DNA from: Candidatus Heimdallarchaeota archaeon
Lineage (GTDB): Archaea; Asgardarchaeota; Heimdallarchaeia; Heimdallarchaeales; Kariarchaeaceae
Direction: 5' to 3'
Length of the DNA: 22,603 nt
Assembly (NCBI GenBank): GCA_030668165.1
Contig: DAOUUM010000006.1
Span: 1-22,603 of the forward strand
The position numbers and the translations under genes are program-made. The notes under the pieces were generated by a model, which ran no database searches, was not told the origin of the DNA, and saw only the letters and a list, made by a program, of their open reading frames with translations. This document shows, in pieces, positions 14,729-22,603 of the stretch; position 1 is the first letter of the stretch; each line of letters begins with the position of its first letter.

Positions 14729-15850
14729 ATGAGTTCACGATTTAAAGATCATTCATCTATGCGCAAGGGTAGTGATATACGTACCTACGCAAAAGAGATA
14801 ATATCCTCCATTTCTGAGAAATTCAATCAGATTGGTAGACCAGTTAAAATCATGCATGTATGTGGCACACATGAAACCACAGTGGCCAAGTCGGGAATTA
14901 GGTCTCTACTTCCAGATGAATTGGAAATCATATCCGGTCCTGGTTGTCCAGTATGTGTCTGTCCAGCAGAGCATGTGACATCAGCCATTCAACTGGCAAA
15001 GGATGGACATATAATCGTTACATTTGGAGACATGTTCAAGGTACCGGATCAAAAATTGGTCACTCTTGCCAGGGCTAAATCCGAGGGACTCGACATCAGA
15101 ATAGTGTACTCCGTCACAGATGCTCTCAAAATAGCCAGAGAAAATCCCGATAGAAAGATTGTATGGCTCGGTATTGGCTTCGAGACAACTGCCCCCATGA
15201 CAGCATACAGTCTGATGAATAATCCCCCTGCAAATTACTATGTTCTGGCGGATTTCAGATTGGTACCCCCTGCTCTGGATGTACTTATCAGTGATCCCAA
15301 TCATGGACTAGATGGATTTATCCTGCCAGGACACGTATCAACAATTATTGGAACAGATCCATATGAAAGATTTGCGAGTGAGGATAAAATGCCAGGAGTT
15401 GTGGGGGGATTCGATCCCATTGATTTTTTGATTGCCATGGATATGATTCTTCAACAAATTCTTGAGAATAAACCAAGGGTGGATAATGCTTATCCACAGG
15501 TAGTCAGCAAAAAAGGCAATCAGATGGCATTGGATGCACTCGAAGAGGTATTCACCATAGCTGATGCCAAATGGCGAGGGATTGGAACTATTCCTCAATC
15601 AGGATATGAACTGGCTGATAAATACAAACAACATGATGCAAGATCGCTACTTAAGGAACCAATTGTTCTGGATAATGATCTCTTCAAAGGTTGCCAGTGT
15701 GGCAGTGTGATCTTGGGAAAAATCAAACCACAGGAATGTGGACACTTTCTCAAGCGATGCACCCCTGAAACGGCTTTGGGGCCTTGCATGGTGAGCGATG
15801 AAGGAACGTGCAGGATAGCTGCATTGTATCAATCAAAAGTAATAAGGTGA
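14729..15850 (+). CDS. hypD: Hydrogenase maturation protein HypD
   Basis: A 373-residue HypD, the iron-sulfur scaffold on which, with HypC, the Fe(CN)2CO unit is assembled. Motifs are complete: HVCGTHETTVAKSGIRSLLP (C45), GPGCPVCVCP (C73, C76, C78), WLGIGFETTAP, LPGHVSTIIG and the C-terminal cluster region GCQCGSVILGKIKPQECGHFLKRC...GPCMVSDEGTCRI. I take ATG at 14729 over an in-frame GTG one codon earlier. HypE begins 4 bp after the stop, so they are translated together. HypC is not in the window. Confidence 0.96.
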   Translation: MSSRFKDHSSMRKGSDIRTYAKEIISSISEKFNQIGRPVKIMHVCGTHETTVAKSGIRSLLPDELEIISGPGCPVCVCPAEHVTSAIQLAKDGHIIVTFGDMFKVPDQKLVTLARAKSEGLDIRIVYSVTDALKIARENPDRKIVWLGIGFETTAPMTAYSLMNNPPANYYVLADFRLVPPALDVLISDPNHGLDGFILPGHVSTIIGTDPYERFASEDKMPGVVGGFDPIDFLIAMDMILQQILENKPRVDNAYPQVVSKKGNQMALDALEEVFTIADAKWRGIGTIPQSGYELADKYKQHDARSLLKEPIVLDNDLFKGCQCGSVILGKIKPQECGHFLKRCTPETALGPCMVSDEGTCRIAALYQSKVIR

Positions 15851-15854
15851 AATA

Positions 15855-16895
15855 ATGGATCAGGAACATGAACAGATAGTTGACCTCGCCATGAATGGTG
15901 GAGGTAAGAAAATGGATGCCCTAATCAAATTCATCTCAGAAAATCTGGGATCCCAGACTGGTTCTGAGGATATAATCTCTCCAGCCCACATGGATGACAG
16001 TGCTGTGATTGAGCTAAAGGGAGATAACAATAAGATAGTTATTACCACTGATTCACATACTGTGGATCCTGTATTCTTCACAGGTGGAAATATCGGCGAT
16101 CTGTCAATTGCCGGAACTGTCAATGATCTGACTGTAATGGGTGCTGAGCCCAAATATCTTACCATTGGAATGATTATTGAAGAGGGGTTCAAATTCTCCG
16201 ATCTTAGCAAAATTGTTCAGACCATTGGAAAAAGAGCACGGGAAACAGGAGTCAGAATTGTAGCCGGAGATACCAAGGTTATGCCCAAGGGAGACCTTTC
16301 AAATATAATTCTTAATACCGCAGGATTTGGACTACTTATCAGAGAATATCCCATCAGTGATGCCAAAACAAAGCCAGGTGATAAAATAATCCTAACTGGA
16401 TCTATTGGTGACCATGGCACAAGCCTAATGGCTCTGCGGGAGGGTATGGATTTCCAAACCGATCTACCATCTGATGCAGCACCTTTCTGGCCTGCATTCA
16501 GAGATGTGGTGAAGAACACTGGAATTCACAGTATGAAGGATATTACCCGGGGAGGACTTGCCAGTGCATCCAATGAGATTGCTGACAAATCCGGGGTCTG
16601 TCTTGTTATAGATTCAGAAGAGGTAATAGTAAAACCTGAAGCAAATGCGATATGCGATATTCTGGGTCTGGAAATTTATGAGATATCCTGTGAGGGCAGG
16701 GCTATCATGGCAGTTGATCCGGATGAGGTAGAGAATGTGATAGCTGAATTACACAAGTATGAATTATCTAAAGAAGCAAAAGTTGTTGGTTATGTGGAGG
16801 AAGCACCAAAAGGACAGGTTCATATTATCACCGATATCGGTGGAAAGAGAATTTTGGATAAGCCATATGGAGAGCCAATACCCCGCGTTTGCTAA
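15855..16895 (+). CDS. hypE: Hydrogenase maturation protein HypE
   Basis: A 346-residue HypE of the AIR synthase/PurM fold. It dehydrates the thiocarboxamide put on its C-terminal cysteine by HypF and passes cyanide to HypC-HypD. The C-terminus is PRVC with the reactive cysteine C346 as last residue, as required. Other family blocks: GGGKKMDALIKFI (15-27), ITTDSHTVDPVFFTGGNIGDLSIAGTVNDLTVMGA (63-97), and MKDITRGGLASASNEIA. The gene follows hypD with a 4-bp gap. An ATG start with a GGTG site (AAGGTGAAATAATG) overlaps the end of hypD. Confidence 0.96.
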   Translation: MDQEHEQIVDLAMNGGGKKMDALIKFISENLGSQTGSEDIISPAHMDDSAVIELKGDNNKIVITTDSHTVDPVFFTGGNIGDLSIAGTVNDLTVMGAEPKYLTIGMIIEEGFKFSDLSKIVQTIGKRARETGVRIVAGDTKVMPKGDLSNIILNTAGFGLLIREYPISDAKTKPGDKIILTGSIGDHGTSLMALREGMDFQTDLPSDAAPFWPAFRDVVKNTGIHSMKDITRGGLASASNEIADKSGVCLVIDSEEVIVKPEANAICDILGLEIYEISCEGRAIMAVDPDEVENVIAELHKYELSKEAKVVGYVEEAPKGQVHIITDIGGKRILDKPYGEPIPRVC

Positions 16896-16937
16896 TTACA
16901 ATCAGAAATTTTAATTGATAATTATTTACTCCTTGCC

Positions 16938-16945
16938 TTATATTG
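16938..16945 (+). promoter_or_regulatory. TATA box of M20 peptidase gene
   Basis: TTATATTG is centred about 30 bp before the ATG at 16972 with no ribosome site, giving a leaderless or very short leader and a transcription unit separate from hypDE. Confidence 0.45.
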
Positions 16946-16971
16946 ATATAATCCCAATTAATAACTGATCT

Positions 16972-18093
16972 ATGGATAATGAAGTACTAGAATTAACCAA
17001 GAAAATGGTAAAATTAGATACCTCTGAAACATCAATAGAGGCTGCAAAAATTCTAATTGAATTCTTCAAAAATCATGGTTTAGAACCCACTATTAACGAA
17101 TATGATGAAGGACATGCTAATGTGGAGGTCAGAATTGGACCTAAGGATGGAGAAAAAATACTTATATCAGGACATCTTGATGTTGTGCCCTCAGGAGATC
17201 CATCCAAATGGGATCATGATCCATTTTTAGGGGAGATCGTAGATGGTTATCTCTGGGGTCGAGGATCTGTTGATATGAAGGCTGGTACTGCCATGCTCGC
17301 AGGATTAATGGTCGAACTCAAAGATAAGAGTTTGAAACATGAGATAATCTATGTGGCCACAGCTCAGGAGGAGGTTGGACTGCAAGGTGCCCAGGATTAT
17401 GTTAAAAAGAGAATTGATGGGAAGGTATCACACATAATAATTGCTGAACCCACAGATCTCCAGCCCCTTGTAATGGAAAAGGGAATATTCTGGTATGAGA
17501 TAAAAGCATTTGGAAAACAGGCCCATGCATCCAGACCAGATCTGGGTGTCAATGCAATCGAGGGTCTGGCCAAACTCTTTCCCAAACTATACACTGTGAT
17601 CCCGGATATTGAGGTCCCCGATCTGGGAAAGACAACCCTGAACATCGCCGTAATTGAGGGAGGAGTAGCAGCAAATATGATCCCAGAAACTGCAAAGGTT
17701 AGATGTGATATGAGATTAACTCCAGGTGTAACAATCAAGGAAGTAGAGGATGGAATTAAGAAAATCGTCAAAAATAATTCTACTTCAGAGTTAAAATTTG
17801 AGTATTCCATGGTTGAGGGGTCAGAAGCGGTTAAATCTGCCAATAATTCCTTTGCCAATATTGTGCAAAAATTAACTAAAGAATATTACAAGGACTATCC
17901 ACTTGCAGGTGCCTATTATGCAACCGACGGGGCAATATTCATGGAATTGGGTGACCCTGAATATACACAATTCCTGATTTATGGTCCTGGATCAACTAAA
18001 TTATTACATCAGACCAATGAGAAACTAGATCTTGATCAGTTAAATATTTCTAGAAAAGTACTTTTTGAGGCGATTCTAAGTATATCGAATTAG
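16972..18093 (+). CDS. M20-family metallopeptidase (ArgE/DapE/acetylornithine deacetylase type)
   Basis: A 373-residue co-catalytic zinc hydrolase that removes acyl or amino acid groups from small substrates in the cytosol. All metal ligands can be seen: H68 and D70 in ISGHLDVVP, D101 in GRGSVDMKAG, the general base E133 and ligand E134 in AQEEVG, E159 in AEPTD, and H346 in KLLHQTNE. The dimerisation insert is marked by KAFGKQAHASRPDLGVNAIEG with the cross-subunit histidine. It may act on succinyl- or acetyl-amino acids or dipeptides; the substrate cannot be read. It lies 76 bp after hypE with its own TATA box, and is convergent with the DUF2202 gene (2 bp between stops). Confidence 0.93.
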   Translation: MDNEVLELTKKMVKLDTSETSIEAAKILIEFFKNHGLEPTINEYDEGHANVEVRIGPKDGEKILISGHLDVVPSGDPSKWDHDPFLGEIVDGYLWGRGSVDMKAGTAMLAGLMVELKDKSLKHEIIYVATAQEEVGLQGAQDYVKKRIDGKVSHIIIAEPTDLQPLVMEKGIFWYEIKAFGKQAHASRPDLGVNAIEGLAKLFPKLYTVIPDIEVPDLGKTTLNIAVIEGGVAANMIPETAKVRCDMRLTPGVTIKEVEDGIKKIVKNNSTSELKFEYSMVEGSEAVKSANNSFANIVQKLTKEYYKDYPLAGAYYATDGAIFMELGDPEYTQFLIYGPGSTKLLHQTNEKLDLDQLNISRKVLFEAILSISN

Positions 18094-18095
18094 AA

Positions 18096-18905
18096 TTAAT
18101 TAATTTCTTTTTTCATCATTGCAAAAGAGGCCAATCCAAGAAGGATAAGAACACCACCCACAATTGAGTAGGTATAATCTATTTCGTCGGCAGTTTCAAC
18201 ACTATCTGCTGTGGGAAAACCAGTCTCGTTATCAGAATTTGCAATCAGATCATATTCTGTCTGGGTAAGATACTGGGCTTCATAATCAACACCATTTTTT
18301 AGCAGTTGGCTATCAAAAGCACGCAAATGATTTCTTGAACCGAGTAATAACATATCATAAACTGCGAGTATATCTTCCTTATCAGTGTCCATGAAACTCA
18401 CCAAATCTCGAATATCAATCTCCTCAATTGCTGCACCAACGGACAATGCATCAACTGTTGATAGTGATCCCTGTTCGATGAGAGCATCATACAGATCCTG
18501 TAATTCTTCATTCTCAAATATACCCACGCTGTTATTGTAACTCGGATCGTATATTTCATACTTATCCAGTATTAGTCTCACAGCATCGATGTGAGTTACT
18601 TCACTATTTTTGATATTATTGAAAATATTGATTCCCCAAACCCCATATAGTGTTACATAAACATTTTGGGCCAGTTTTTCTTCCTCAACCATGAACTGTA
18701 ATCCCTCTATCTCATCTGCACTCAGAGTTGACATGGGAACTGAGGCGATATAACTTTCCAAATCTCCATCCTCAATTACTACTGTTGAGGTGGACAAAAC
18801 ATCAGTTTCAGGTACATAATTGATCTGATAAATATCAACCGAGATAAATATAATACCGGTGGCGATTAGTAGGATAGGAATGATTGCTTTTGAATTGAAC
18901 TTCAT
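18096..18905 (-). CDS. Exported, membrane-anchored DUF2202 ferritin-like protein
   Basis: A 269-residue protein. An N-terminal hydrophobic segment (7-25) is a signal or anchor. Residues 60-205 form a DUF2202 domain with ferritin-like metal-site residues: LQFMVEEEKLAQNVY (E74-E76), VTHIDAV (H105), AAIEEIDIRDL (E161) and GSRNHLRAF (H193). A second helix near the end (247-264) followed by KKE would anchor it with the domain outside. This double anchor is reminiscent of archaeal surface proteins. DUF2202 proteins are presumed to bind a di-metal centre, with activity unknown. It lies between the peptidase and the metal transporter, which may hint at metal handling (inference). Confidence 0.8.
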   Translation of the reverse strand: MKFNSKAIIPILLIATGIIFISVDIYQINYVPETDVLSTSTVVIEDGDLESYIASVPMSTLSADEIEGLQFMVEEEKLAQNVYVTLYGVWGINIFNNIKNSEVTHIDAVRLILDKYEIYDPSYNNSVGIFENEELQDLYDALIEQGSLSTVDALSVGAAIEEIDIRDLVSFMDTDKEDILAVYDMLLLGSRNHLRAFDSQLLKNGVDYEAQYLTQTEYDLIANSDNETGFPTADSVETADEIDYTYSIVGGVLILLGLASFAMMKKEIN

Positions 18906-19014
18906 AAAGTATATTACATCTGATTATTAATTAACTTGGATTTCAATTCAGTTTATAATATTTTTGAACTTTATTTGAATACGACATTACAGACCTTGAG
19001 ATGGGAATTTAAAT

Positions 19015-19728
19015 TTACAGTATATTTTTTCTTGACATTGCACTTCTGAAAGTCCGATAGGATTTGTATTCTCCTCTGATTTTTCCATTCCATAAAAAGT
19101 ATATTTTGTCTGCGATTTTAAGTACATCCTCTGTATTAGTTGTTATCACCAGTGTACGAGTTTTCTTCAATTTTTTCAATAGTTCAATTATCCTACTGAT
19201 GCTCCATAGATCCAATCCTGTTGTGGGAGCATCCATCAAAAGTATGCTAGGTCTAGTTGCAAGTAACCCGGCAAGTGCCACCATAGTTTTTTCTCCATAA
19301 GAAAGAGAATCTGTCTCTCTTTCCAATAGATGCAGTATACCCACCTGTTCAGATGCCTCGATTACTCTTTTATGAATTTCTTGTCGATTCAGACCCAAAT
19401 TACGTGGACCAAACGCCAGATCATCAACCACTACAGGATAGAACAGTTGATCTTCCGGATTTTGGAAGAGGAAACCAATCATTTCATATATTTTATCGTG
19501 GTATTCTTTTGCATCCTTGCCATCAATTAATACCTGACCCTTGTCTGGCTCTAGTAAAAGATTGATAGTACGGATCAGAGTTGATTTTCCAGATGCAACA
19601 GGTCCGACAATTACAGTGATCTCATTCTTTTTTATCTCAAGATTGATATCCCGTAGTAACTGTTTGTTGGTACCTGGATAGTGATAACAAACATTTTTTA
19701 ATTCAATATGGTTCTCTTCTTCCAACAT
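19015..19728 (-). CDS. cbiO: ECF transporter ATPase CbiO-like, catalytic residues altered
   Basis: A 237-residue ATPase from ATG 19728, chosen because GAGGTGAT sits five bases upstream and the ABC domain begins at residue 9. Walker A GPVASGKST (42-50) and the Q-loop FQNPEDQLF (Q89) are normal and typical of CbiO. The signature reads LSYGE (142-146) instead of LSGGQ. Walker B is ILLMDAPTTGLD: the catalytic glutamate is alanine (A167). The switch histidine is asparagine (N198 in ITTNTED). It can thus likely bind ATP but should hydrolyse it poorly by known ABC chemistry. It is the last gene of the cbiMQO operon, starting 2 bp after the cbiQ stop. Confidence 0.88.
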   Translation of the reverse strand: MLEEENHIELKNVCYHYPGTNKQLLRDINLEIKKNEITVIVGPVASGKSTLIRTINLLLEPDKGQVLIDGKDAKEYHDKIYEMIGFLFQNPEDQLFYPVVVDDLAFGPRNLGLNRQEIHKRVIEASEQVGILHLLERETDSLSYGEKTMVALAGLLATRPSILLMDAPTTGLDLWSISRIIELLKKLKKTRTLVITTNTEDVLKIADKIYFLWNGKIRGEYKSYRTFRSAMSRKNIL

Positions 19729-19730
19729 AA

Positions 19731-20477
19731 TCACCTCATTAATGGAATACTTATTGTGAATACAGAGAGGCTTATTCCCAGTAGGACCACAGCTATACCA
19801 TCTGAAGACCAACCCCTACCAGTGTGGGAGAAAGCCCCACCAAATCCACGGGCTGTCAAAGAATCGGATAACGAATCTGAGTACCTGGACAATTTAATGA
19901 ACACATTCCCATATATTCTCATCCTGAAAATAATGGAGTTAAACCCCTTAGATGTGAATCCCCTTGCCCTGGCGGCCAATAATTTGGCATTCACGTCTGA
20001 TTGTACTTTGCGGGAAATCCTATCAATTAAGAGGAGTACGGAAACAATGGTCTCATTTATTCCCAGACCTGCAATAGCTTCAATAATATCTATTGATTTT
20101 GATACCGATTCAATAAGAATGGTGGTATGCAATATGGACACGGAGAATCGAAAAATTACGAGTAATGCAAATTGTAATCTCGTGTAAGTTCGACTAAAAT
20201 TAAATATATTTACAGTAATGTCCTCCTGAATGGAGAAAAATATCATTAAAGTGAATAAAATTGAGAAGGGGAGGGCATATATTGCTTTTTTCAGAAAACT
20301 GGATCTTGGTCGATAAATTATCGCTAAAGGAATCGTAAAAACCCCAAATATCAGGACAGAGAAGGGTTCTACAGATAAACTAACACCTAGTACCATAAAT
20401 ATGGTGGTGATTACCTTGGATTTGGGATCCAAAGTGTCGATATTTCCCTTGATATCAAGTAATATGTAATTCGACAT
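19731..20477 (-). CDS. cbiQ: ECF transporter transmembrane (T) component CbiQ
   Basis: A 248-residue membrane protein from the ATG at 20477, preceded by AGGTGAT five bases upstream; an in-frame GTG lies three codons earlier and overlaps the cbiM stop. It is the T subunit that links the substrate-binding CbiM to the ATPase. The two ATPase-coupling motifs are present: AARARG (168-173) and TARGFGG (208-214). Hydrophobic helices lie around 21-55, 65-82, 104-122 and 227-246. Start, stop and ribosome sites place it between cbiM and cbiO with no free space. Confidence 0.9.
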   Translation of the reverse strand: MSNYILLDIKGNIDTLDPKSKVITTIFMVLGVSLSVEPFSVLIFGVFTIPLAIIYRPRSSFLKKAIYALPFSILFTLMIFFSIQEDITVNIFNFSRTYTRLQFALLVIFRFSVSILHTTILIESVSKSIDIIEAIAGLGINETIVSVLLLIDRISRKVQSDVNAKLLAARARGFTSKGFNSIIFRMRIYGNVFIKLSRYSDSLSDSLTARGFGGAFSHTGRGWSSDGIAVVLLGISLSVFTISIPLMR

Positions 20478-20482
20478 GATAA

Positions 20483-21229
20483 TCACCTAATTTTTTTCTC
20501 ATTTTCCTTATTTTCCGCTTCCTCATTATTATCATCATGTTCCGGATACAACATTTCAATGGTATCATCATCCAATTCATCAGGATCATCATAAACATTC
20601 TTGGTATCTTTGGTTTGTGAAAAGGAATGATAAGATGCAATAACTGCTGAGAATACACCCTCAATTGCCGCAAGAACTCCTATATATGCAAGGAATATTA
20701 CTCCGATATAATCCGATGTGTAGACAGTATTATGGAAAAATATAAGCTCTAACATAATCAAGATCCCTTCGATCAGAACATATGAGATACCAGCTGCCAG
20801 AGCCACAAGAATTTTCAGCTCTTTCATAACTCTTTTGTATAATTGATGGAATACACTTCCAATCAAAAGACTAGTTATGAACATATTTGCTAGGTTCACT
20901 CCCATTATACCTATTGATGGCAAAACAAAAATATGGTTCAAAATAACCGCAGCGGATCCTGCTATCATTCCCCTCTTAGGACCGATAATCAGTATTGCAA
21001 TCATGATACCAGATATAGTCAAATGTATTGGGAATGGGATTATAAATAATACCTGCAAGGGAATTGGTATAAATTGCATTACAAAGATGAACGCACCCAT
21101 GGAGGCTATTGAAGTCAGATCTTTGACCTTGTAATTAGTTTTGTAATATACCACGTAAAGCATTACTACACTGATTAACCATCCAATGATAATTAGGGCA
21201 GGGGAAACAATACCCTCTGGAATCCTCAC
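20483..21229 (-). CDS. cbiM: CbiM/NikM-like substrate-binding component, metal ligands changed
   Basis: A 248-residue membrane protein starting at GTG 21229. The N-terminus MRIPEG matches the CbiM/NikM start MHIPEG except that the metal-binding His2 is arginine. The ISG...ILIIGPKRG segment and the IMGVNLANMFI block match the family GTSGH...LLGP and LGANIFNMG regions, but the histidine of SGH is not at its usual place; H69 lies slightly earlier. About six helices are followed by an acidic cytosolic tail (208-248, rich in Asp and Glu). The tail overlaps nothing and ends at the cbiQ start. No CbiN/NikN partner is seen. Likely Ni or Co by family, but doubtful given the ligand losses. Confidence 0.82.
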   Translation of the reverse strand: MRIPEGIVSPALIIIGWLISVVMLYVVYYKTNYKVKDLTSIASMGAFIFVMQFIPIPLQVLFIIPFPIHLTISGIMIAILIIGPKRGMIAGSAAVILNHIFVLPSIGIMGVNLANMFITSLLIGSVFHQLYKRVMKELKILVALAAGISYVLIEGILIMLELIFFHNTVYTSDYIGVIFLAYIGVLAAIEGVFSAVIASYHSFSQTKDTKNVYDDPDELDDDTIEMLYPEHDDNNEEAENKENEKKIR

Positions 21230-21298
21230 AGTCGAGAAGAGTTTTCAACATTTAGAAATTTATTGCATAAAATTTTGTATTATGTTGCATTTATAGGA

Positions 21299-22603
21299 TC
21301 AGATTCCCATTACAAGTGTTTGCAACAGTTCAACAATTCCAAGCACTGGAAAATCATCTATTGGAGAACGTGAACGGGCCTTATTCTCAAAAGTACCCAA
21401 TAACTGGGCAAGTGAGTAGACTTGGGTTGATAATTGTTCGGATTGCTTTGATTGAGCCTTGCTTATTGACTCAGAAGCTTTATAAGCCAGGTTTTTTGCC
21501 TTATCCCATGAATCTATCATATCATCAACATCTGAAGATCGCAATGCTTTTGATGCCTCTTTGACCACATCAATTATGAGATGTAAACCATTTGAAAATG
21601 CCACGAGATTATCAATCAAACCCCAATTTACGGTATCTGAATACTTCTTGAATTGTTCTTGATTGGCCATAATTGCATTTCCAGCCATTTTAAGCTCTTG
21701 AACGGAGTTTTGGAAATCTCGTATCTTTTCGGTATCCAGCTCTCCTATATCTCCAGACTTTTGTAGCATTCCTGAATTCCCCAATAATGAACCAATAGAA
21801 TTAACAAAATCATATTGAAGCACTGCAGAGCGAAGTTGAATCTCTGCTATTAGGCCCCTTAGTAGAGAGGAGAATTGAAGAGGTTTGAGTACCTGATCAA
21901 TTATAAAGGTCATCTCCTGATCTTTCTCTTTGTTATTATCCAGTGTTTTAATCGCCTGAGTACTATGTTGATAGGATTTTGCTCTGATTAACATTTCCTT
22001 TACAGGATTCTTACCAAATACAGTCTCAGCTTTAATACTCAAACGAATAGATTCGGTTGCATTAACAATGGCAATTAACTCAAGTACTGAAGATAAAACC
22101 TCTTCCTGTTTTGGTGGAAGGATTAGCAAAGCCATCAACGGATACTCAATGTCTTTGACAATTTCCTGAAGAGCATCCAGATTTTTATTACCCTTTTTCA
22201 AAACTCTTTTCCAATTTTTTATGTACTGATCAGTTGCCTTGTGAAGTCTATTGGCAACAGATTCAATCGTTTTTTCAACAAAAGGAATAATTTCAGAGCA
22301 TTCCTTTCTTAGTTTTATTTGTTCTTGGGTATATAGAAACACTGATTCATATGTAATTGCCACTGAAGAGACATATGCAAGATCTCCTAGACTCAATATA
22401 TTCTCAATATTGATCAGGGCAGATTCAAGTATTTCCAAAGATTCATCAGATTTATTCTCTTTCAGCTTTCCAATCACGTTTTCATAATCGACTGAGATTT
22501 TACTCAGGGAGCTCATCTGCTCGTAAATCAGATACTGGTTCTGTATACTATCACCCCAAAAGTCACTATTGGATTTGAGATCTATATCTTCAACGCCTAG
22601 GGG
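21299..22603 (-). CDS. Large helical protein, unknown, partial at right edge
   Basis: The frame stays open past the internal ATG at 22516 to the edge of the window: 29 further codons (ending ...NQYLIYEQMSS) carry no stop, so the gene probably starts beyond the window and at least 434 residues are seen. The visible part is soluble and mainly helical, with long amphipathic stretches (KLRKECSEIIPFVEKTIESVANRL, EASKALRSSDVDDMIDSWDKAKNLAYKASESISKAQSKQSEQLS) and a hydrophobic end (VLGIVELLQTLVMGI). No catalytic motif or known family is seen. It reads in the same direction as cbiM, whose start lies 69 bp after its stop, so the ECF genes could share its transcript or use their own TATA-like box near 21258-21268. 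Confidence 0.75.
   Translation of the reverse strand, partial: PLGVEDIDLKSNSDFWGDSIQNQYLIYEQMSSLSKISVDYENVIGKLKENKSDESLEILESALINIENILSLGDLAYVSSVAITYESVFLYTQEQIKLRKECSEIIPFVEKTIESVANRLHKATDQYIKNWKRVLKKGNKNLDALQEIVKDIEYPLMALLILPPKQEEVLSSVLELIAIVNATESIRLSIKAETVFGKNPVKEMLIRAKSYQHSTQAIKTLDNNKEKDQEMTFIIDQVLKPLQFSSLLRGLIAEIQLRSAVLQYDFVNSIGSLLGNSGMLQKSGDIGELDTEKIRDFQNSVQELKMAGNAIMANQEQFKKYSDTVNWGLIDNLVAFSNGLHLIIDVVKEASKALRSSDVDDMIDSWDKAKNLAYKASESISKAQSKQSEQLSTQVYSLAQLLGTFENKARSRSPIDDFPVLGIVELLQTLVMGI

Noticed and set aside
19729..19812. Longer CbiO start 28 codons upstream
   Set aside because: It would overlap cbiQ by about 80 bp; the ATG at 19728 has a strong ribosome site at ideal spacing and starts where CbiO proteins do.
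1..22603. CRISPR array, prophage or defence island
   Set aside because: No regularly spaced repeats, Cas proteins, integrases or phage structural genes were found on either strand.

Overview
The window looks archaeal. A complete archaeal-type RNase P RNA sits behind a TATA box at the right distance. Several genes start about 25-30 bp after a TATA-like box with no leader (HypF, the peptidase, the leftmost minus-strand gene). Others use GGTG/GAGGTGAT ribosome sites inside operons, and all three hydrogenase maturation proteins are separate archaeal-style genes. The DNA is AT-rich. I cannot name the lineage from sequence alone; a mesophilic sulfur- and hydrogen-linked archaeon (for example Asgard or Thermoplasmatota) would fit.

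Layout. 1-1010: two tandem DsrE-family sulfur-relay proteins and a decayed scrap of a third dsrE copy. 1041-5509, all minus: a protein resembling L-2-amino-thiazoline-4-carboxylate hydrolase, a tight class V aminotransferase / TPR / methyltransferase operon, and a seven-helix membrane protein. 5510-6018: a gene-free control region with three inverted repeats. 6019-7514: TusA and a type III-like sulfide:quinone oxidoreductase (SQR). 7761-8055: RNase P RNA. 8323-10239: a three-gene ABC exporter (PLDN protein, ATPase, ABC-2 permease). 10240-11256: a scar region with the conserved 3' end of a second SQR gene, a 39-bp repeat that recurs just before hypF, a tiny lysine-rich gene and a strong hairpin. 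11257-16895: hypF, a zinc-ribbon membrane protein, a small basic protein behind a duplicated promoter element, then hypD-hypE. 16972-18093: M20 peptidase. 18096-18905: exported DUF2202 ferritin-like protein. 19015-21229: a divergent CbiM-CbiQ-CbiO metal ECF transporter. 21299-22603: a helical protein running off the right edge.

How the genes may work together. DsrE, DsrE, TusA and SQR form a sulfane-sulfur handling set: SQR oxidises sulfide at the membrane while TusA and DsrE carry persulfide. HypD, HypE and HypF build the Fe(CN)2CO group of a NiFe hydrogenase, and the CbiMQO module would be the expected nickel supply. That transporter lacks hallmark residues in both its substrate-binding subunit and its ATPase, so its activity and substrate are open. 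No hydrogenase structural genes, HypA, HypB or HypC are in view.

The strongest unusual signals are the altered CbiMQO module, the truncated SQR copy with almost only synonymous changes, the repeats shared between sulfur and hydrogenase loci, and the duplicated operator/promoter of the small basic protein.
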